DNA of 64,000 nucleotides from Flectobacillus major DSM 103 (GCF_000427405.1 NZ_KE386491.1:3083001-3147000); one strand, 5' to 3'; counted from the stretch's first letter, positions 9,693 to 19,005 are shown. Notes: generated by a model from the letters alone, not told the origin. Translations and numbers: made by a program.

Positions 9693-9708
9693 AAGTACTT
9701 TCAGTATT

Positions 9709-10206
9709 ATGAAAAATATAGCAGAAAACCCTCTCAATCAGGTCGAAGAATTTGTGTGCGAAGCACCCAACGATATGAAGAAGCCCGAAAATGGACTTGC
9801 CAATCTCAAATACCTTATTGTAGGTATTCTGTTTGGGATTGTGTTTGTCAAAGCCGAAATTATCTCGTGGTTTCGTATTCAAGAAATGTTTCGTTTACAA
9901 AGTTTTCACATGTATGGCGTAATTGGCAGTGCCGTAATGGTGGGGATGTTGTCGATTTTTCTTATCAAAAAGTTCAATATAAAAACCCTTTCAGGAGAAA
10001 AGGTTGAGTTTCATCCGAAAAAATTTCAGAAAGGACAAATCTATGGTGGTTTACTATTTGGCTTGGGTTGGGCTATTACAGGAGCTTGCCCTGGGCCTTT
10101 ATTTGCCCAAATCGGCAGTGGGTTCACCGTTGTGATTGTGACTTTACTAAGTGCCATTGCTGGTACTTGGACGTATGGTTATTTCAGAGACAAACTTCCT
10201 AATTAA
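9709..10206 (+). CDS. YeeE/YedE family transporter, second-half protein (DUF6691-like)
   Basis: A 165-residue membrane protein with about four helices, 16 bp after its partner. The second YeeE signature GWAITGACPGP contains Cys127. The N-terminal ~30 residues are a soluble extension with one Cys (C17). The pair resembles PmpA/PmpB-type split transporters that travel with persulfide dioxygenases. The two proteins are expected to form one heteromeric channel. Confidence 0.85.
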   Translation: MKNIAENPLNQVEEFVCEAPNDMKKPENGLANLKYLIVGILFGIVFVKAEIISWFRIQEMFRLQSFHMYGVIGSAVMVGMLSIFLIKKFNIKTLSGEKVEFHPKKFQKGQIYGGLLFGLGWAITGACPGPLFAQIGSGFTVVIVTLLSAIAGTWTYGYFRDKLPN

Positions 10207-10249
10207 ACTACGATCTTGCCTACTTGGCTTTAGACGGTTTGTTGGGTTA

Positions 10250-10265
10250 TGTAACATTTATCACA
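10250..10265 (+). promoter_or_regulatory. CRP/FNR-type operator, site 4 (SQR gene)
   Basis: TGTAACATTTATCACA, 16 bp. Its centre (10257.5) is 32.5 bp upstream of the TTTG of ACAATTTG (10286-10293), one base off the spacing at the other sites. The SQR start is 27 bp past that element. The right end overlaps the left arm of a long inverted repeat. Confidence 0.7.
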
Positions 10266-10317
10266 GAATGATTGTGTTTTTTAAGACAATTTGCAGAAAA
10301 AACATAATCATTCTGTG
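10262..10317. repeat. 21-bp inverted repeat flanking the SQR -7 element
   Basis: Arms 10262-10282 and 10297-10317 pair over 21 bp (outer 12 bp CACAGAATGATT / AATCATTCTGTG, then one G-T pair, then T-rich against A-rich) around a 14-nt loop that holds the putative -7 element. No T-run follows, so it is not a standard terminator for the yeeE pair. It ends two bases before the SQR start codon. Confidence 0.75.
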
Positions 10318-10319
10318 TC

Positions 10320-11524
10320 ATGACTCATCATTTCAACATACTTATTATTGGGGGTGGCAATGCTGGCTTATCGGTAGCCTCTCAATTGTTACTCAAAAAT
10401 AGTTCTCTTTCGATTGGCATTGTTGAGCCATCAGAAAAGCACTATTATCAACCAGCTTGGACTTTGGTAGGTGCTGGCGAATTTGATATTCGTGATACAG
10501 AAAAAACGAAAAAGACTTTATTCCCGACCGTTGTGTATGGCTAAAAGACGCTGCTGATACCTTTCAGCCCAAAGATAACCAAGTAACTTGTGTGAGTGGC
10601 CAAGTACTTCGGTATGATGCTTTGGTGGTAGCCCCTGGTATTCAGATCAACTGGCAACAAATCGAAGGGCTCGAAAATACCCTTGGTAAAAACGGTGTAA
10701 CCAGCAACTATTCATTCCAGATTGCTCCATACACATGGGAGCTTATCCAAAACTTTAATGGAGGCGTAGCTGTATTTACCAATCCCTCCACCCCTATCAA
10801 ATGTGGCGGAGCTCCTCACAAAATCATGTATCTAGCTTGTGATTATTGGCGTAAAAAAGGAATATTAGACCTTTGCGAAGTCCATTATATTTCGGGAGCA
10901 AGCGTTATTTTTGGGGTAAAAGAATACGCCCAAACCCTTGAAGGCGTTGTAGCTCAAAACAATATTCATACTCATTTTGGAGCAAATACTTTTGCTATCG
11001 AAGGGGAAAGCAAGTTTGTACGATTTGAACAAAAAGATACCAATGGAGTATCTATCCAAAAAACTATGCACTTTGACTTTTGTCATATCGTACCTCCACA
11101 AAGTGCTCCTGATTTTATTAAAAAAAGCCCTTTGTCCGACACCCAAAACCCATTAGGTTATGCTGAGGTTAATAAAAACACAATGCAGCATAGCCGTTTT
11201 CCCAATATTTTTGCCCTAGGCGACTGTACCAATGCCCCTTGTAGCAAAACAGGAGCAGCCATTCCTAAACAAGCACCAGTGGTAGTCCAAAATATTCTTG
11301 ACGTATTGAACCAGCAAGCACCCTCGGCCAGTTATACAGGTTATAGTGCCTGCCCCATACCAACCCAATACGGCAAACTAATGCTGGCCGAGTTTGATTA
11401 TACCAATACCCCAACTATGACATTCCCCTTTAATCAGGCTGTTCCGAGGTGGAGTATGTGGATACTCAAAAAATATATATTACCGTGGTTATACTGGCAT
11501 AAAATTCTGAAAGGAAAAGCCTAA
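10320..11524 (+). CDS. sqr: Sulfide:quinone oxidoreductase, interrupted by a one-base frameshift
   Basis: FAD enzyme that oxidises sulfide to persulfide and reduces quinone at the membrane. The N-terminal part (10320-10544) has the Rossmann motif GGGNAG (11-16). The frame breaks at a six-A run (10501-10506). Restoring one A, or a -1 slip on the AAA codon, gives ...DTEKNEKDFIPDRCVW... and a continuous 401-residue product, the normal SQR length. In that numbering Cys162 (KCGGAPHKIMYL) and Cys303 (GDCTNAPCSKT) match the redox cysteines of type II SQR. Without repair the second part could start only at the GTG at 10592 and would lack the FAD-binding N-terminus. This may be a sequencing error, a recent mutation or recoding. 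Confidence 0.8.
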
Positions 11525-11578
11525 TCCATCAACTATATTATTGTAGTTTTTTGGCGTAACTTGTCCTACAAACTAGCC

Positions 11579-11606
11579 GACGGATAAGTTTTAGGACATA
11601 TCCGTC
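11579..11606. repeat. Short inverted repeat in the crp/fnr leader
   Basis: GACGGATA (11579-11586) and TATCCGTC (11599-11606) form a perfect 8-bp pair with a 12-nt spacer, about 29 bp before the regulator start. A degenerate CRP/FNR-like site (11555-11570, about 11 of 16 matches) lies just upstream and might allow weak autoregulation. Confidence 0.35.
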
Positions 11607-11634
11607 AGCATGCTTCACAAATAACACGACTATC

Positions 11635-12264
11635 ATGAATCTGACATTTGTAGAAAAAAACTTTACGGGACTTTTTGAAAAAGCTCTTTTAGAAGAATTA
11701 TCGCAGATTGGTAACTATATGGAACTAGACGAAGGACACGTAATTATGCGACCAGGAGGCTATATTCGTACCGTACCGATTGTATTGACAGGTTCTATCA
11801 AAATCCTCAGGCCCGACGACGAAGGCCGAGAAGCCCTATTATATTACCTCGGTGGCATGGATTCCTGTGCCATGTCGCTAACGTGTTGTCTCGACCGCAA
11901 AAAGAGTGAAATATTGGCCATTACAGAAGAAAAAACCACTTTGATTACTATACCTGTAGAAAAAATTGAAGAATGGATGTGCAAATATTCTACTTGGCGA
12001 CAATTTGTGTTTTTAACCTATCAAAGGCGTTTTGAAGATTTGCTTAATGCCGTTGACGAAATAGCCTTTCATAAACTCGACGAGCGGCTATTGAGCCTTT
12101 TACAAAGGAAAAGCAAGCAAACCAAAAATAAAACTATTGTTATAACACACGAAGTATTAGCTGGCGAACTAGCAACCTCCAGAGAAGTAGTATCGAGGCT
12201 ACTCAAACAATTGGAAAAACTAGGTAAAGTGAAATTATCTCGCAACAAAATTGAACTTATGTAA
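11635..12264 (+). CDS. CRP/FNR family transcription regulator of the sulfide locus
   Basis: A 209-residue regulator: cyclic-nucleotide-binding-type beta-roll (about 15-120), dimer helix, then winged HTH (about 145-209). The recognition helix TSREVVSRLL (181-190) keeps Arg183, Glu184 and Arg188, the three residues CRP uses to read TGTGA; this fits the TGTGAT/TGTAAC half-sites found upstream of four neighbouring units. The sensor domain has Cys78, Cys84, Cys85 and Cys116. There is no FNR-type N-terminal cysteine cluster. Thiol-based sensing of persulfide at C78/C84/C85 is my inference. Confidence 0.88.
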   Translation: MNLTFVEKNFTGLFEKALLEELSQIGNYMELDEGHVIMRPGGYIRTVPIVLTGSIKILRPDDEGREALLYYLGGMDSCAMSLTCCLDRKKSEILAITEEKTTLITIPVEKIEEWMCKYSTWRQFVFLTYQRRFEDLLNAVDEIAFHKLDERLLSLLQRKSKQTKNKTIVITHEVLAGELATSREVVSRLLKQLEKLGKVKLSRNKIELM

Positions 12265-12649
12265 CCCTCAAGCACAAGCAAAGCTATAATAACATTATTA
12301 CTCTTTCTCAGGATTTTGTATTGGAAAAAAAGGCATAGTTTAGCACAAAAACTATCCTTTTTCTATTTTCACCTCTATAAATCTCTTAATAGTCGCAGTA
12401 TTGATAAAAAAAAAATCAAACTCCTTGACAAATTAAAAGATTGGTATTATCATTGCACTACGAATAACTGTTCAGTGATATTCTCCAGTTAAGCTCCTTA
12501 CTAATAATTGCTTAACAATCATCTTCCACCTCGTACCAAATTTCCGAATTTTGATTGTAACGTTTATCATCTTTTATACAATTGTAATAAACTTAACCAC
12601 CAATATCTTTTGAGGCTCTGCAACGCAACAAGCCTTATAATTTACCCGT
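12265..12649. other. Gap between the regulator and rho, no gene seen
   Basis: AT-rich with no convincing frame. It contains a near copy of the CRP/FNR motif (TGTAACGTTTATCATC, 12556-12571, 13 of 16 matches) without a -7 element at the right distance. The rho promoter is presumably here. Confidence 0.45.
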
Positions 12650-14404
12650 ATGTATAATATTGAAGAATTAGAAATAAAGCTTATTTCAGAGCTTCGTGAG
12701 CTTGCCAAAGGGCTAAATATCCAGAATACGATTGACCTACCAAAAAAAGAACTCATCTATAAAATACTTGAACAGCAGGAAAAAAGTAACACCCAAACAC
12801 TAAAACCTGCTTCTAGCGATGCTATGGAAAATGAACAAAAACCAGAGAGAAAAGTGAGGAAAGAGAGTGCTTCAGCATCAGACAGCCCACGCCCAAAAAG
12901 ACAACGCATTCAGAAAGGTGACTCTGAGGCCGAAACGCCCGTTGCGGCTATTCCAGAGCCAATATTCAAGCCTGAGCCTGTCAAAACAAAACCTGCTCGT
13001 GAGGTAAAACCAAAAAAAGCAGCAGTAGAAGATATCGTATTTGACTTCGATGAAGAACCTATCGTAATAGACCTTCCAGAAGATGTAGAAGACGAATTTG
13101 CCTCAATAGACACCTCGTTTATTACAACATCGCCAGAAGAATTAGGCGTAAATGTAAGTACAAACAATTTTCGACCAGAACCAACCGTCGAAAACAATCG
13201 TCAAGAGAATAATCGTCCTGCACAAAATACTCCAAATACTGGCGGAAATATCCGCAAACCAATATATAATCAAGCAATTCGAGAGTTTGACGGTATTATC
13301 GAGAACGAAGGTGTACTCGAAATTATGCAAGATGGCGGCTATGGTTTCTTACGTTCGGCCGACTACAATTACTTGGCTTCGCCCGATGATATTTATGTAT
13401 CGCCTTCGCAAATCAAGTTATTTGGCCTAAAAACAGGTGATACTGTACGTGGAGCTATCAGACCTCCTAAAGAAGGTGAAAAATACTTTGCTTTGCTTAG
13501 GGTAGAATCTGTCAATGGAAAAACCACCGAAGAAATCCGTGACCGTATTCCTTTTGAATACCTTACTCCGCTCTTCCCTGATGAAAAATTAAACCTTTCT
13601 TCTCGTCCTGACCAATATTCAACCCGTATTTTAGATTTATTTGCCCCTATCGGTAAAGGTCAGCGTGGTATGATTGTGGCCCAGCCCAAAACAGGTAAAA
13701 CGGTGTTGTTGAAAGAAATTGCAAATGCTATTTCTAAAAATCACCCAGAGGTATATTTGTTGATTTTACTTATCGACGAACGCCCAGAAGAGGTTACCGA
13801 TATGCAACGTAGCGTACGTGCCGAAGTAATATCATCTACCTTCGACGAACAAGCCGAACGCCATGTTAAAGTAGCAAGTATTGTGCTAGAAAAAGCTAAA
13901 CGTATGGTAGAGTGTGGTCATGATGTTGTGATTTTGTTAGATTCAATCACTCGCTTGGCTCGTGCGTATAATACGGTCGTTCCATCTTCAGGAAAAATTC
14001 TTTCGGGTGGGGTCGATGCCAATGCTTTGCACAAACCAAAACGTTTCTTTGGGGCTGCTCGTAACGTAGAAAATGGTGGTTCTTTAACCATTATTGCAAC
14101 AGCCCTTATCGATACTGGTTCTAAAATGGACGAAGTTATCTTTGAAGAATTTAAAGGTACTGGTAATATGGAATTACAACTCGACCGTAAGCTATCTAAC
14201 CGTCGTATGTTCCCTGCTATCGACGTTCCTGCTTCGGGTACTCGTCGTGAAGACTTGTTGATGGATAAAGAAACGCTACAACGTGTCTGGATTCTTCGCA
14301 AACACATGAGCGACATGAATTCTGTAGAAGCTATGGATTTCTTGTTGCAACAAATGAAACATAGTCGAAACAATGATGAGTTTTTAGCATCTATGAATCG
14401 ATAA
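12650..14404 (+). CDS. rho: Transcription termination factor Rho with long acidic insert
   Basis: A 584-residue RNA-dependent ATPase, about 165 longer than E. coli Rho. A Rho_N helical domain covers about 1-45. A disordered, charged and Asn/Pro-rich insert spans about 46-205. The cold-shock-type RNA-binding domain follows ([16 protein letters not shown], about 222-300). Walker A AQPKTGKT is at 344-351, Walker [15 protein letters not shown] follows, and the Q-loop/R-loop segments ([30 protein letters not shown]) are intact. Such inserts are common in Bacteroidota Rho. It is monocistronic, with a strong terminator. Confidence 0.97.
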   Translation: MYNIEELEIKLISELRELAKGLNIQNTIDLPKKELIYKILEQQEKSNTQTLKPASSDAMENEQKPERKVRKESASASDSPRPKRQRIQKGDSEAETPVAAIPEPIFKPEPVKTKPAREVKPKKAAVEDIVFDFDEEPIVIDLPEDVEDEFASIDTSFITTSPEELGVNVSTNNFRPEPTVENNRQENNRPAQNTPNTGGNIRKPIYNQAIREFDGIIENEGVLEIMQDGGYGFLRSADYNYLASPDDIYVSPSQIKLFGLKTGDTVRGAIRPPKEGEKYFALLRVESVNGKTTEEIRDRIPFEYLTPLFPDEKLNLSSRPDQYSTRILDLFAPIGKGQRGMIVAQPKTGKTVLLKEIANAISKNHPEVYLLILLIDERPEEVTDMQRSVRAEVISSTFDEQAERHVKVASIVLEKAKRMVECGHDVVILLDSITRLARAYNTVVPSSGKILSGGVDANALHKPKRFFGAARNVENGGSLTIIATALIDTGSKMDEVIFEEFKGTGNMELQLDRKLSNRRMFPAIDVPASGTRREDLLMDKETLQRVWILRKHMSDMNSVEAMDFLLQQMKHSRNNDEFLASMNR

Positions 14405-14406
14405 CT

Positions 14407-14443
14407 AAAAAAAAGAGCAGGTATTTTATCTGCTCTTTTTTTA
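14407..14443 (+). terminator. Rho-independent terminator after rho
   Basis: Stem AAAGAGCAG / CTGCTCTTT with a 9-nt loop, A-run before and eight T after; it starts a few bases past the rho stop. Confidence 0.9.
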
Positions 14444-14674
14444 TTTGAGAATTCAATGTGTATAAAAGTTGATATATTGAATTTGTATATTTCGGATTTT
14501 ACTATCTGGTATTTTACAATAATATAAAAAATAGCATCACACAACCATAAACAACTAATTATCAAACTATTATTCAATTCAAAAAACAACACCAAGGCTA
14601 CTATATCCTAACTACCGCTTTCACAATTCACAATTCCACTAATCACAAATTCTTATTTATAACCATCTGCAAGT

Positions 14675-14682
14675 TATCTTTG
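14675..14682 (+). promoter_or_regulatory. -7 promoter element upstream of the SGNH esterase gene
   Basis: TATCTTTG, an exact TAnnTTTG match 80 bp before the start codon. No clear -33 TTTG is seen. The rest of the 358-bp gap from 14405 to 14762 shows only the rho terminator. Confidence 0.45.
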
Positions 14683-14762
14683 TTTTACTGATATAAAATA
14701 CTTGATTTCTACCTTCATCCACACGAGGGCTCTACTATTTTTTCACAATTTTTTAAAACACC

Positions 14763-17534
14763 ATGAGAAAACGTTTATTTTTTTTGTTTTTCTGTATCAT
14801 CTATGGCTCACTTTCAACAAATAGTTACGGGCAAGTCTTCGACAAAGTTACCTTTAGCCAACTCCCTCAAGACTGGCAACTTTACCCTAGAAAAACCAAT
14901 AACCAAGGTATTATAACAATAAAAGGTACTGTTACAGCCTCTAATATCGATGCTATCTCGTTACTTTTATACAGAAATAAACAACTAATTGGTTACCAAA
15001 AAATAACTTCGTTAGCATTAAATAGCTCGTTTTCATTCAAAGACTTGGCCATCAAAGCCGAATTAGCCGAATATGATGTCAAGCTTTATACTTTCAGTAA
15101 AACCGACTCCTCGCTTATTGTAGAACGTGTCAATATTGTTGCTGGCGATATATTTGTTATTAATGGGCAGTCAAATGCAGGAGCAAATTTTGGCGATGAC
15201 CCCGTTTATTTTACCAGCGAATATGCCCGTAATTTTGGCAAACTACTGGACTTTACCTACCTTCCAGCCTATAACCCTGCCGATACTCTTTGGAATACTC
15301 AAGCACCTGGCAAGCTCGGCAATGCCCTTCAAAAATTGATAATCGAAAAGCATAAAATTCCTGTAGCTATTCTGAATCAGGCCAATGGAGGCTCGACAGT
15401 TACATTTAATGCTATCAGGACTAACCCCGTAGCCAATTTTGGTAATACCTACGGCGTTTTGTACTATCGACTATTAAAAGCGGGCGTTTTGAACGATGTA
15501 AAAGGGTATATCTGGCGACAAGGTGAAAACGAATCGTCGGGTGCGGCATCGCTTTGGGGCGAAAATTTTGATATTTTATACAAATACTGGCGACAAGATT
15601 ACCCTAATATTCAGAAATATTACGTGTATCAAGTTAGTCTTCTCGACTTCCCACTATATGCGGCAGGTCAGTTGCGAGACTATCAGCGACGTACCAAATA
15701 TATCTATGACCGAGTAGAAAACATCACCGCTATTGGCCTACCCGACTACGACGGTATTCACTATGGCTTACAGGGGCATATCAAAAGTGCTGAAGAGCTT
15801 TTCTTACAAATTAGCCGTGATTTTTATGGCTCGACCGATACCGACAATATTACCTGTCCTAATATTCAAAAGGTGTATCGCAACAACAAGGATAATATTA
15901 TTTTGGAATTTGATAAAGGACAAGAAATTGTTTGGCAAAATGATACAACCCTTATCAATAAATATAATCAGCCTATCAAACAGTACCTACACAATATGTT
16001 TTTTACTAAAAACAACAACAGAATGTGGGTACTTTCGGGATATGCTGTAGGTAATAAAGTAATTCTTGATCTGGCCAAAGACCAGTTTTCTTATTCGGTA
16101 TTGAATTATCTTCCTGCCTTTCATACCTCCGAACAAACCGTGCAGTTTGGTGGGCCTTTTATCAAAAATAAACGAGGATTAAGGGCTTTTTCTTTCCATG
16201 AAGTACCAGTTGGTACTATTACCGACAATTTGGCTCTTAAAACACAAATCTCAAACGGTAATCAAGTAGCGCTTTCATGGAATAAACTTAGCTCAGCCGA
16301 CTATTATATACTAGACCGTAAATCAGCTAACTCGACAGTTACTCATAGTATCAAAATTGATAAAAACCTAAGTGCTTATATCGACACTCTGGCAGCCGAT
16401 GACACTTTATTTCGCTATGTATTAACGGCTTATAGTAAGGACACAGCCAATAACTTCTCGATGCAAAATGTTGTTATTCCTATTATTAGTCACCCAACAA
16501 TCACTGCTCAACTGCGAAGCCATAATAGTATTGTATTACAATGGAATCGTGTTCAGCAAGCAAAAACGTATCTGATAGAAAGAACAACCAACAATAGTAT
16601 CAAAACATATCAAACCAACCAATTGTCATTGGTAGATACTGGCCTAGTGGCCAATGTAACTTATTCGTACCGAATCAAAGCATTAGCAGATATTGGCCAG
16701 TCTGATTTTTCGTCATATACCAAAGTAAGTACTTTACCCCTCTTGGCTAGCCCTACGGCAAGTTTGAAGGCTTTGTTCAAAAACAAATTAGAGTTTTCGT
16801 TTCAAAACGTACCTCAGGCCGATAGCTTAATAATTGAATATAAAGAAAGTAGTAATCTCAACGATTATACTCTGTTATCAAAACGCAGAAACCTTGCAGG
16901 AACAATTGTTTTAAATGATTTGAAAAGCAATACTAGCTACTCGGTACGCATCATGGCTACGGCACAGAACCGCATTTCAGCATGGACAATCATAACGTTG
17001 AGTACTCCTGCCGACCTTGTTGCTCCTGTTTTAAATATCGACGAAGTAACTTATAAGTCGGTTCTGTTATCGTGGACAAGTGTTACCGGAGCAACATCGT
17101 ATTTGCTAGAAAGAAGAAAAGACAATGACAACTTTACACTAATAGACACCTTAAAATCAACCGCTTATAAAGATAGCCTTGTAAAAGACAATACCAGTTA
17201 TACGTATCGAATCAAAGCACTTGCTACATTATCCGATTCGCCAACAAGCACCAAAGAGGTACGTACTACCACTATTTTGGGAACAGAAGAGCTTATCAGC
17301 GAGCCTATTACGCTTGCTCCAAACCCTACTACCGACTGGCTCAGTATCAAGTTTGTTCAGCGACTTACGGGTTCGTTAAGTATTTACAATACCTCAGGCG
17401 AGAATGTTTATCAAGCCAAATTCAACGATACCTATACCCTAGAAATTTCGTTGAAAGGCTTACAGAAAGGCCCATATTTTGTCAAGATTTCAACCGCAAA
17501 AGGACAATTTACCAAAAGATTAATAATACTATAA
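14763..17534 (+). CDS. Secreted SGNH carbohydrate esterase with FN3 repeats and T9SS sorting domain
   Basis: A 923-residue exported protein with signal peptide (1-23, ending SYGQ). The catalytic domain resembles sialate O-acetylesterase/SASA-type SGNH esterases: FVINGQSNAG with nucleophile Ser137, GYIWRQGENE as the oxyanion/block III region, and D330-G-I-H333 for the Asp/His pair. Three or so fibronectin type III-like repeats occupy about 490-840. The last ~75 residues (LAPNPTTDWLSI ... GPYFVKIST ... KRLIIL) are a type A T9SS C-terminal sorting domain, so the protein should be surface-attached or released. Probable role: deacetylation of extracellular polysaccharide. Confidence 0.85.
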   Translation: MRKRLFFLFFCIIYGSLSTNSYGQVFDKVTFSQLPQDWQLYPRKTNNQGIITIKGTVTASNIDAISLLLYRNKQLIGYQKITSLALNSSFSFKDLAIKAELAEYDVKLYTFSKTDSSLIVERVNIVAGDIFVINGQSNAGANFGDDPVYFTSEYARNFGKLLDFTYLPAYNPADTLWNTQAPGKLGNALQKLIIEKHKIPVAILNQANGGSTVTFNAIRTNPVANFGNTYGVLYYRLLKAGVLNDVKGYIWRQGENESSGAASLWGENFDILYKYWRQDYPNIQKYYVYQVSLLDFPLYAAGQLRDYQRRTKYIYDRVENITAIGLPDYDGIHYGLQGHIKSAEELFLQISRDFYGSTDTDNITCPNIQKVYRNNKDNIILEFDKGQEIVWQNDTTLINKYNQPIKQYLHNMFFTKNNNRMWVLSGYAVGNKVILDLAKDQFSYSVLNYLPAFHTSEQTVQFGGPFIKNKRGLRAFSFHEVPVGTITDNLALKTQISNGNQVALSWNKLSSADYYILDRKSANSTVTHSIKIDKNLSAYIDTLAADDTLFRYVLTAYSKDTANNFSMQNVVIPIISHPTITAQLRSHNSIVLQWNRVQQAKTYLIERTTNNSIKTYQTNQLSLVDTGLVANVTYSYRIKALADIGQSDFSSYTKVSTLPLLASPTASLKALFKNKLEFSFQNVPQADSLIIEYKESSNLNDYTLLSKRRNLAGTIVLNDLKSNTSYSVRIMATAQNRISAWTIITLSTPADLVAPVLNIDEVTYKSVLLSWTSVTGATSYLLERRKDNDNFTLIDTLKSTAYKDSLVKDNTSYTYRIKALATLSDSPTSTKEVRTTTILGTEELISEPITLAPNPTTDWLSIKFVQRLTGSLSIYNTSGENVYQAKFNDTYTLEISLKGLQKGPYFVKISTAKGQFTKRLIIL

Positions 17535-17542
17535 ACAACAAA

Positions 17543-17573
17543 AAAGCCTGTTACCTCTAGGGCGACAGGCTTT
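17543..17573. terminator. Bidirectional terminator between convergent genes
   Basis: AAAGCCTGT / ACAGGCTTT, 9-bp stem with a 13-nt loop, A-run on one side and T on the other. It can serve both the esterase (+) and the anti-sigma gene (-). Confidence 0.8.
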
Positions 17574-17601
17574 ATCCTCTATCTAAAATTCAAAATGATT
17601 A

Positions 17602-19005
17602 CTAAAATGTGTAGTTAAGTTTGAGTTCGCCTCCCAATCCATATTCTTTTCTATAATCCACTCTTGTTTGTTGAAACGAATAGGTTGGTGCAACTTGAAC
17701 TGCAAAGTGGTTAAAACGTTTCTCGACACCCACCGAAATCATATAATTATTAAACAATTTGGTATCGAGTTTTGAAGAAACGTTATCCACCGTTTGATAA
17801 ACATTTTTATCTTTGAAATCAAAGCATACTTTCTTTGTTCCTGCAATGTCTAAGTCTGTTCCTATTTTCCCTAAAACATAAAATTCACTTGGTAATGGTA
17901 AGTAGTAACTAATACGTATTGGCACTTGCCACAAAGTACGTTGCTCTTCAATGTTTTTGATAGGAGCACCAAACGGTACTTTTGGTGCAAACCGAACACG
18001 GAAGTCAAAATCATTACGCATTTTGAAATGCTCGTCAGTATTATATTTCTCGTTACCTACATTTACGTATTGCAAACCAGCACTAATACTAAGTCGTTTG
18101 TCCAAAAACAGCTCGGCCTGAATACCTCCTCCTAGCTGCTGAGGAGCCAACATACCTGTTGCACCTACCCTCAAATAGGCATCGGCCAATGAAAAACGCA
18201 TTTTTTTCTCAGTCGAATCTTGAGGTTCATAGTACGAGAAATCCGTTTTGGTAATACCCGACGACGCAATCTGAGTAGAGTCTATCACCCAACCATGAGC
18301 TTTCAAGTGTCTCCAAATTATCGGAGCAGCACTATTTCCACTATTTGACTGAGACATAGCATATAGCTCTTGGTTTATACCAGTACCTCCACCATTATTT
18401 GCATCAGCCATACCTCTATTTCTATTAGCCCTACGAGAACCAGTCTCTTTTTTTCCAACATTTGCAAATGCTGTATGAGCTTGTCTTTTTGTATTTTTGG
18501 CAACACCCCAATTACCTGTTGCAAAATCTACGTTTTCGTTATCTACAGAAGCTTTCAGGTTGGGTCTTACGGCAATATCTCGACCTGGCAAAGCTCCTAC
18601 TAACCCATCTTGACGACTGTCTAATCCCTGTTTTTTATCAACATCAATTAGCTTTTTATTATCTAGCTGCTGATACAATTGAGCAATAGATTGTTTTTGG
18701 CTATCCAACCGAGCAGCAAGTTGCTCTTTATTGAGCATCAAGCTATCTCGTTGTTGGGTCAAAGTGATTACTTCTTGCTGTAAATCTTTTTTTGCATAGT
18801 ATTGGGTTAAGGTGACAAATAGTAAACCTACGATAGTAATAGCTGCGGCCGAATACATCACTTGTTTGCTCACTATAATTTTCCAGTAAGGAACTTTATG
18901 AGCATTGGCAAAAGCATTAAATTTTTCCCAATCTTCCTCTTGAAAAGTGGGCTGGATGCCCTCAAGTTTTTTCTTGATTGCATCATCGAATTGATCAGTT
19001 TTCAT
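17602..19005 (-). CDS. Anti-sigma-like protein spanning both membranes (N-terminal cytoplasmic segment, TM, OM barrel)
   Basis: A 467-residue protein in four parts. A short cytoplasmic segment (1-47) is followed by one inner-membrane helix (about 48-68), a coiled coil (71-118) and a Gly/Asn/Arg-rich periplasmic linker (about 120-265). The C-terminal part is a beta-barrel-like domain (about 270-467) ending in aromatic Phe, as outer-membrane proteins do. No cleavable signal peptide is seen. It overlaps the ECF sigma gene by 11 bp. The layout matches the dual membrane-spanning anti-sigma (Dma) factors described in Bacteroides, so it likely senses the outer membrane and holds the sigma factor. 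Confidence 0.8.
   Translation of the reverse strand: MKTDQFDDAIKKKLEGIQPTFQEEDWEKFNAFANAHKVPYWKIIVSKQVMYSAAAITIVGLLFVTLTQYYAKKDLQQEVITLTQQRDSLMLNKEQLAARLDSQKQSIAQLYQQLDNKKLIDVDKKQGLDSRQDGLVGALPGRDIAVRPNLKASVDNENVDFATGNWGVAKNTKRQAHTAFANVGKKETGSRRANRNRGMADANNGGGTGINQELYAMSQSNSGNSAAPIIWRHLKAHGWVIDSTQIASSGITKTDFSYYEPQDSTEKKMRFSLADAYLRVGATGMLAPQQLGGGIQAELFLDKRLSISAGLQYVNVGNEKYNTDEHFKMRNDFDFRVRFAPKVPFGAPIKNIEEQRTLWQVPIRISYYLPLPSEFYVLGKIGTDLDIAGTKKVCFDFKDKNVYQTVDNVSSKLDTKLFNNYMISVGVEKRFNHFAVQVAPTYSFQQTRVDYRKEYGLGGELKLNYTF

Noticed and set aside
10151-10402. 83-codon frame across the yeeE/SQR junction
   Set aside because: It overlaps two real genes and the operator/hairpin region; a shadow.
11555-11570. 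Autoregulatory site for the CRP/FNR gene
   Set aside because: About 11 of 16 matches and no -7 element at the right spacing.
12556-12571. TGTAACGTTTATCATC upstream of rho as a fifth CRP/FNR site
   Set aside because: Only 13 of 16 bases fit and the nearest TTTG is about 45 bp from the centre, not 33. Control of rho by the sulfide regulator is not supported.
12910-13330. Minus-strand frames inside the rho insert
   Set aside because: Antisense shadows of a low-complexity coding region.
13918-14595. 225-codon minus-strand frame over the end of rho
   Set aside because: It covers conserved Rho sequence and its terminator; no family features.
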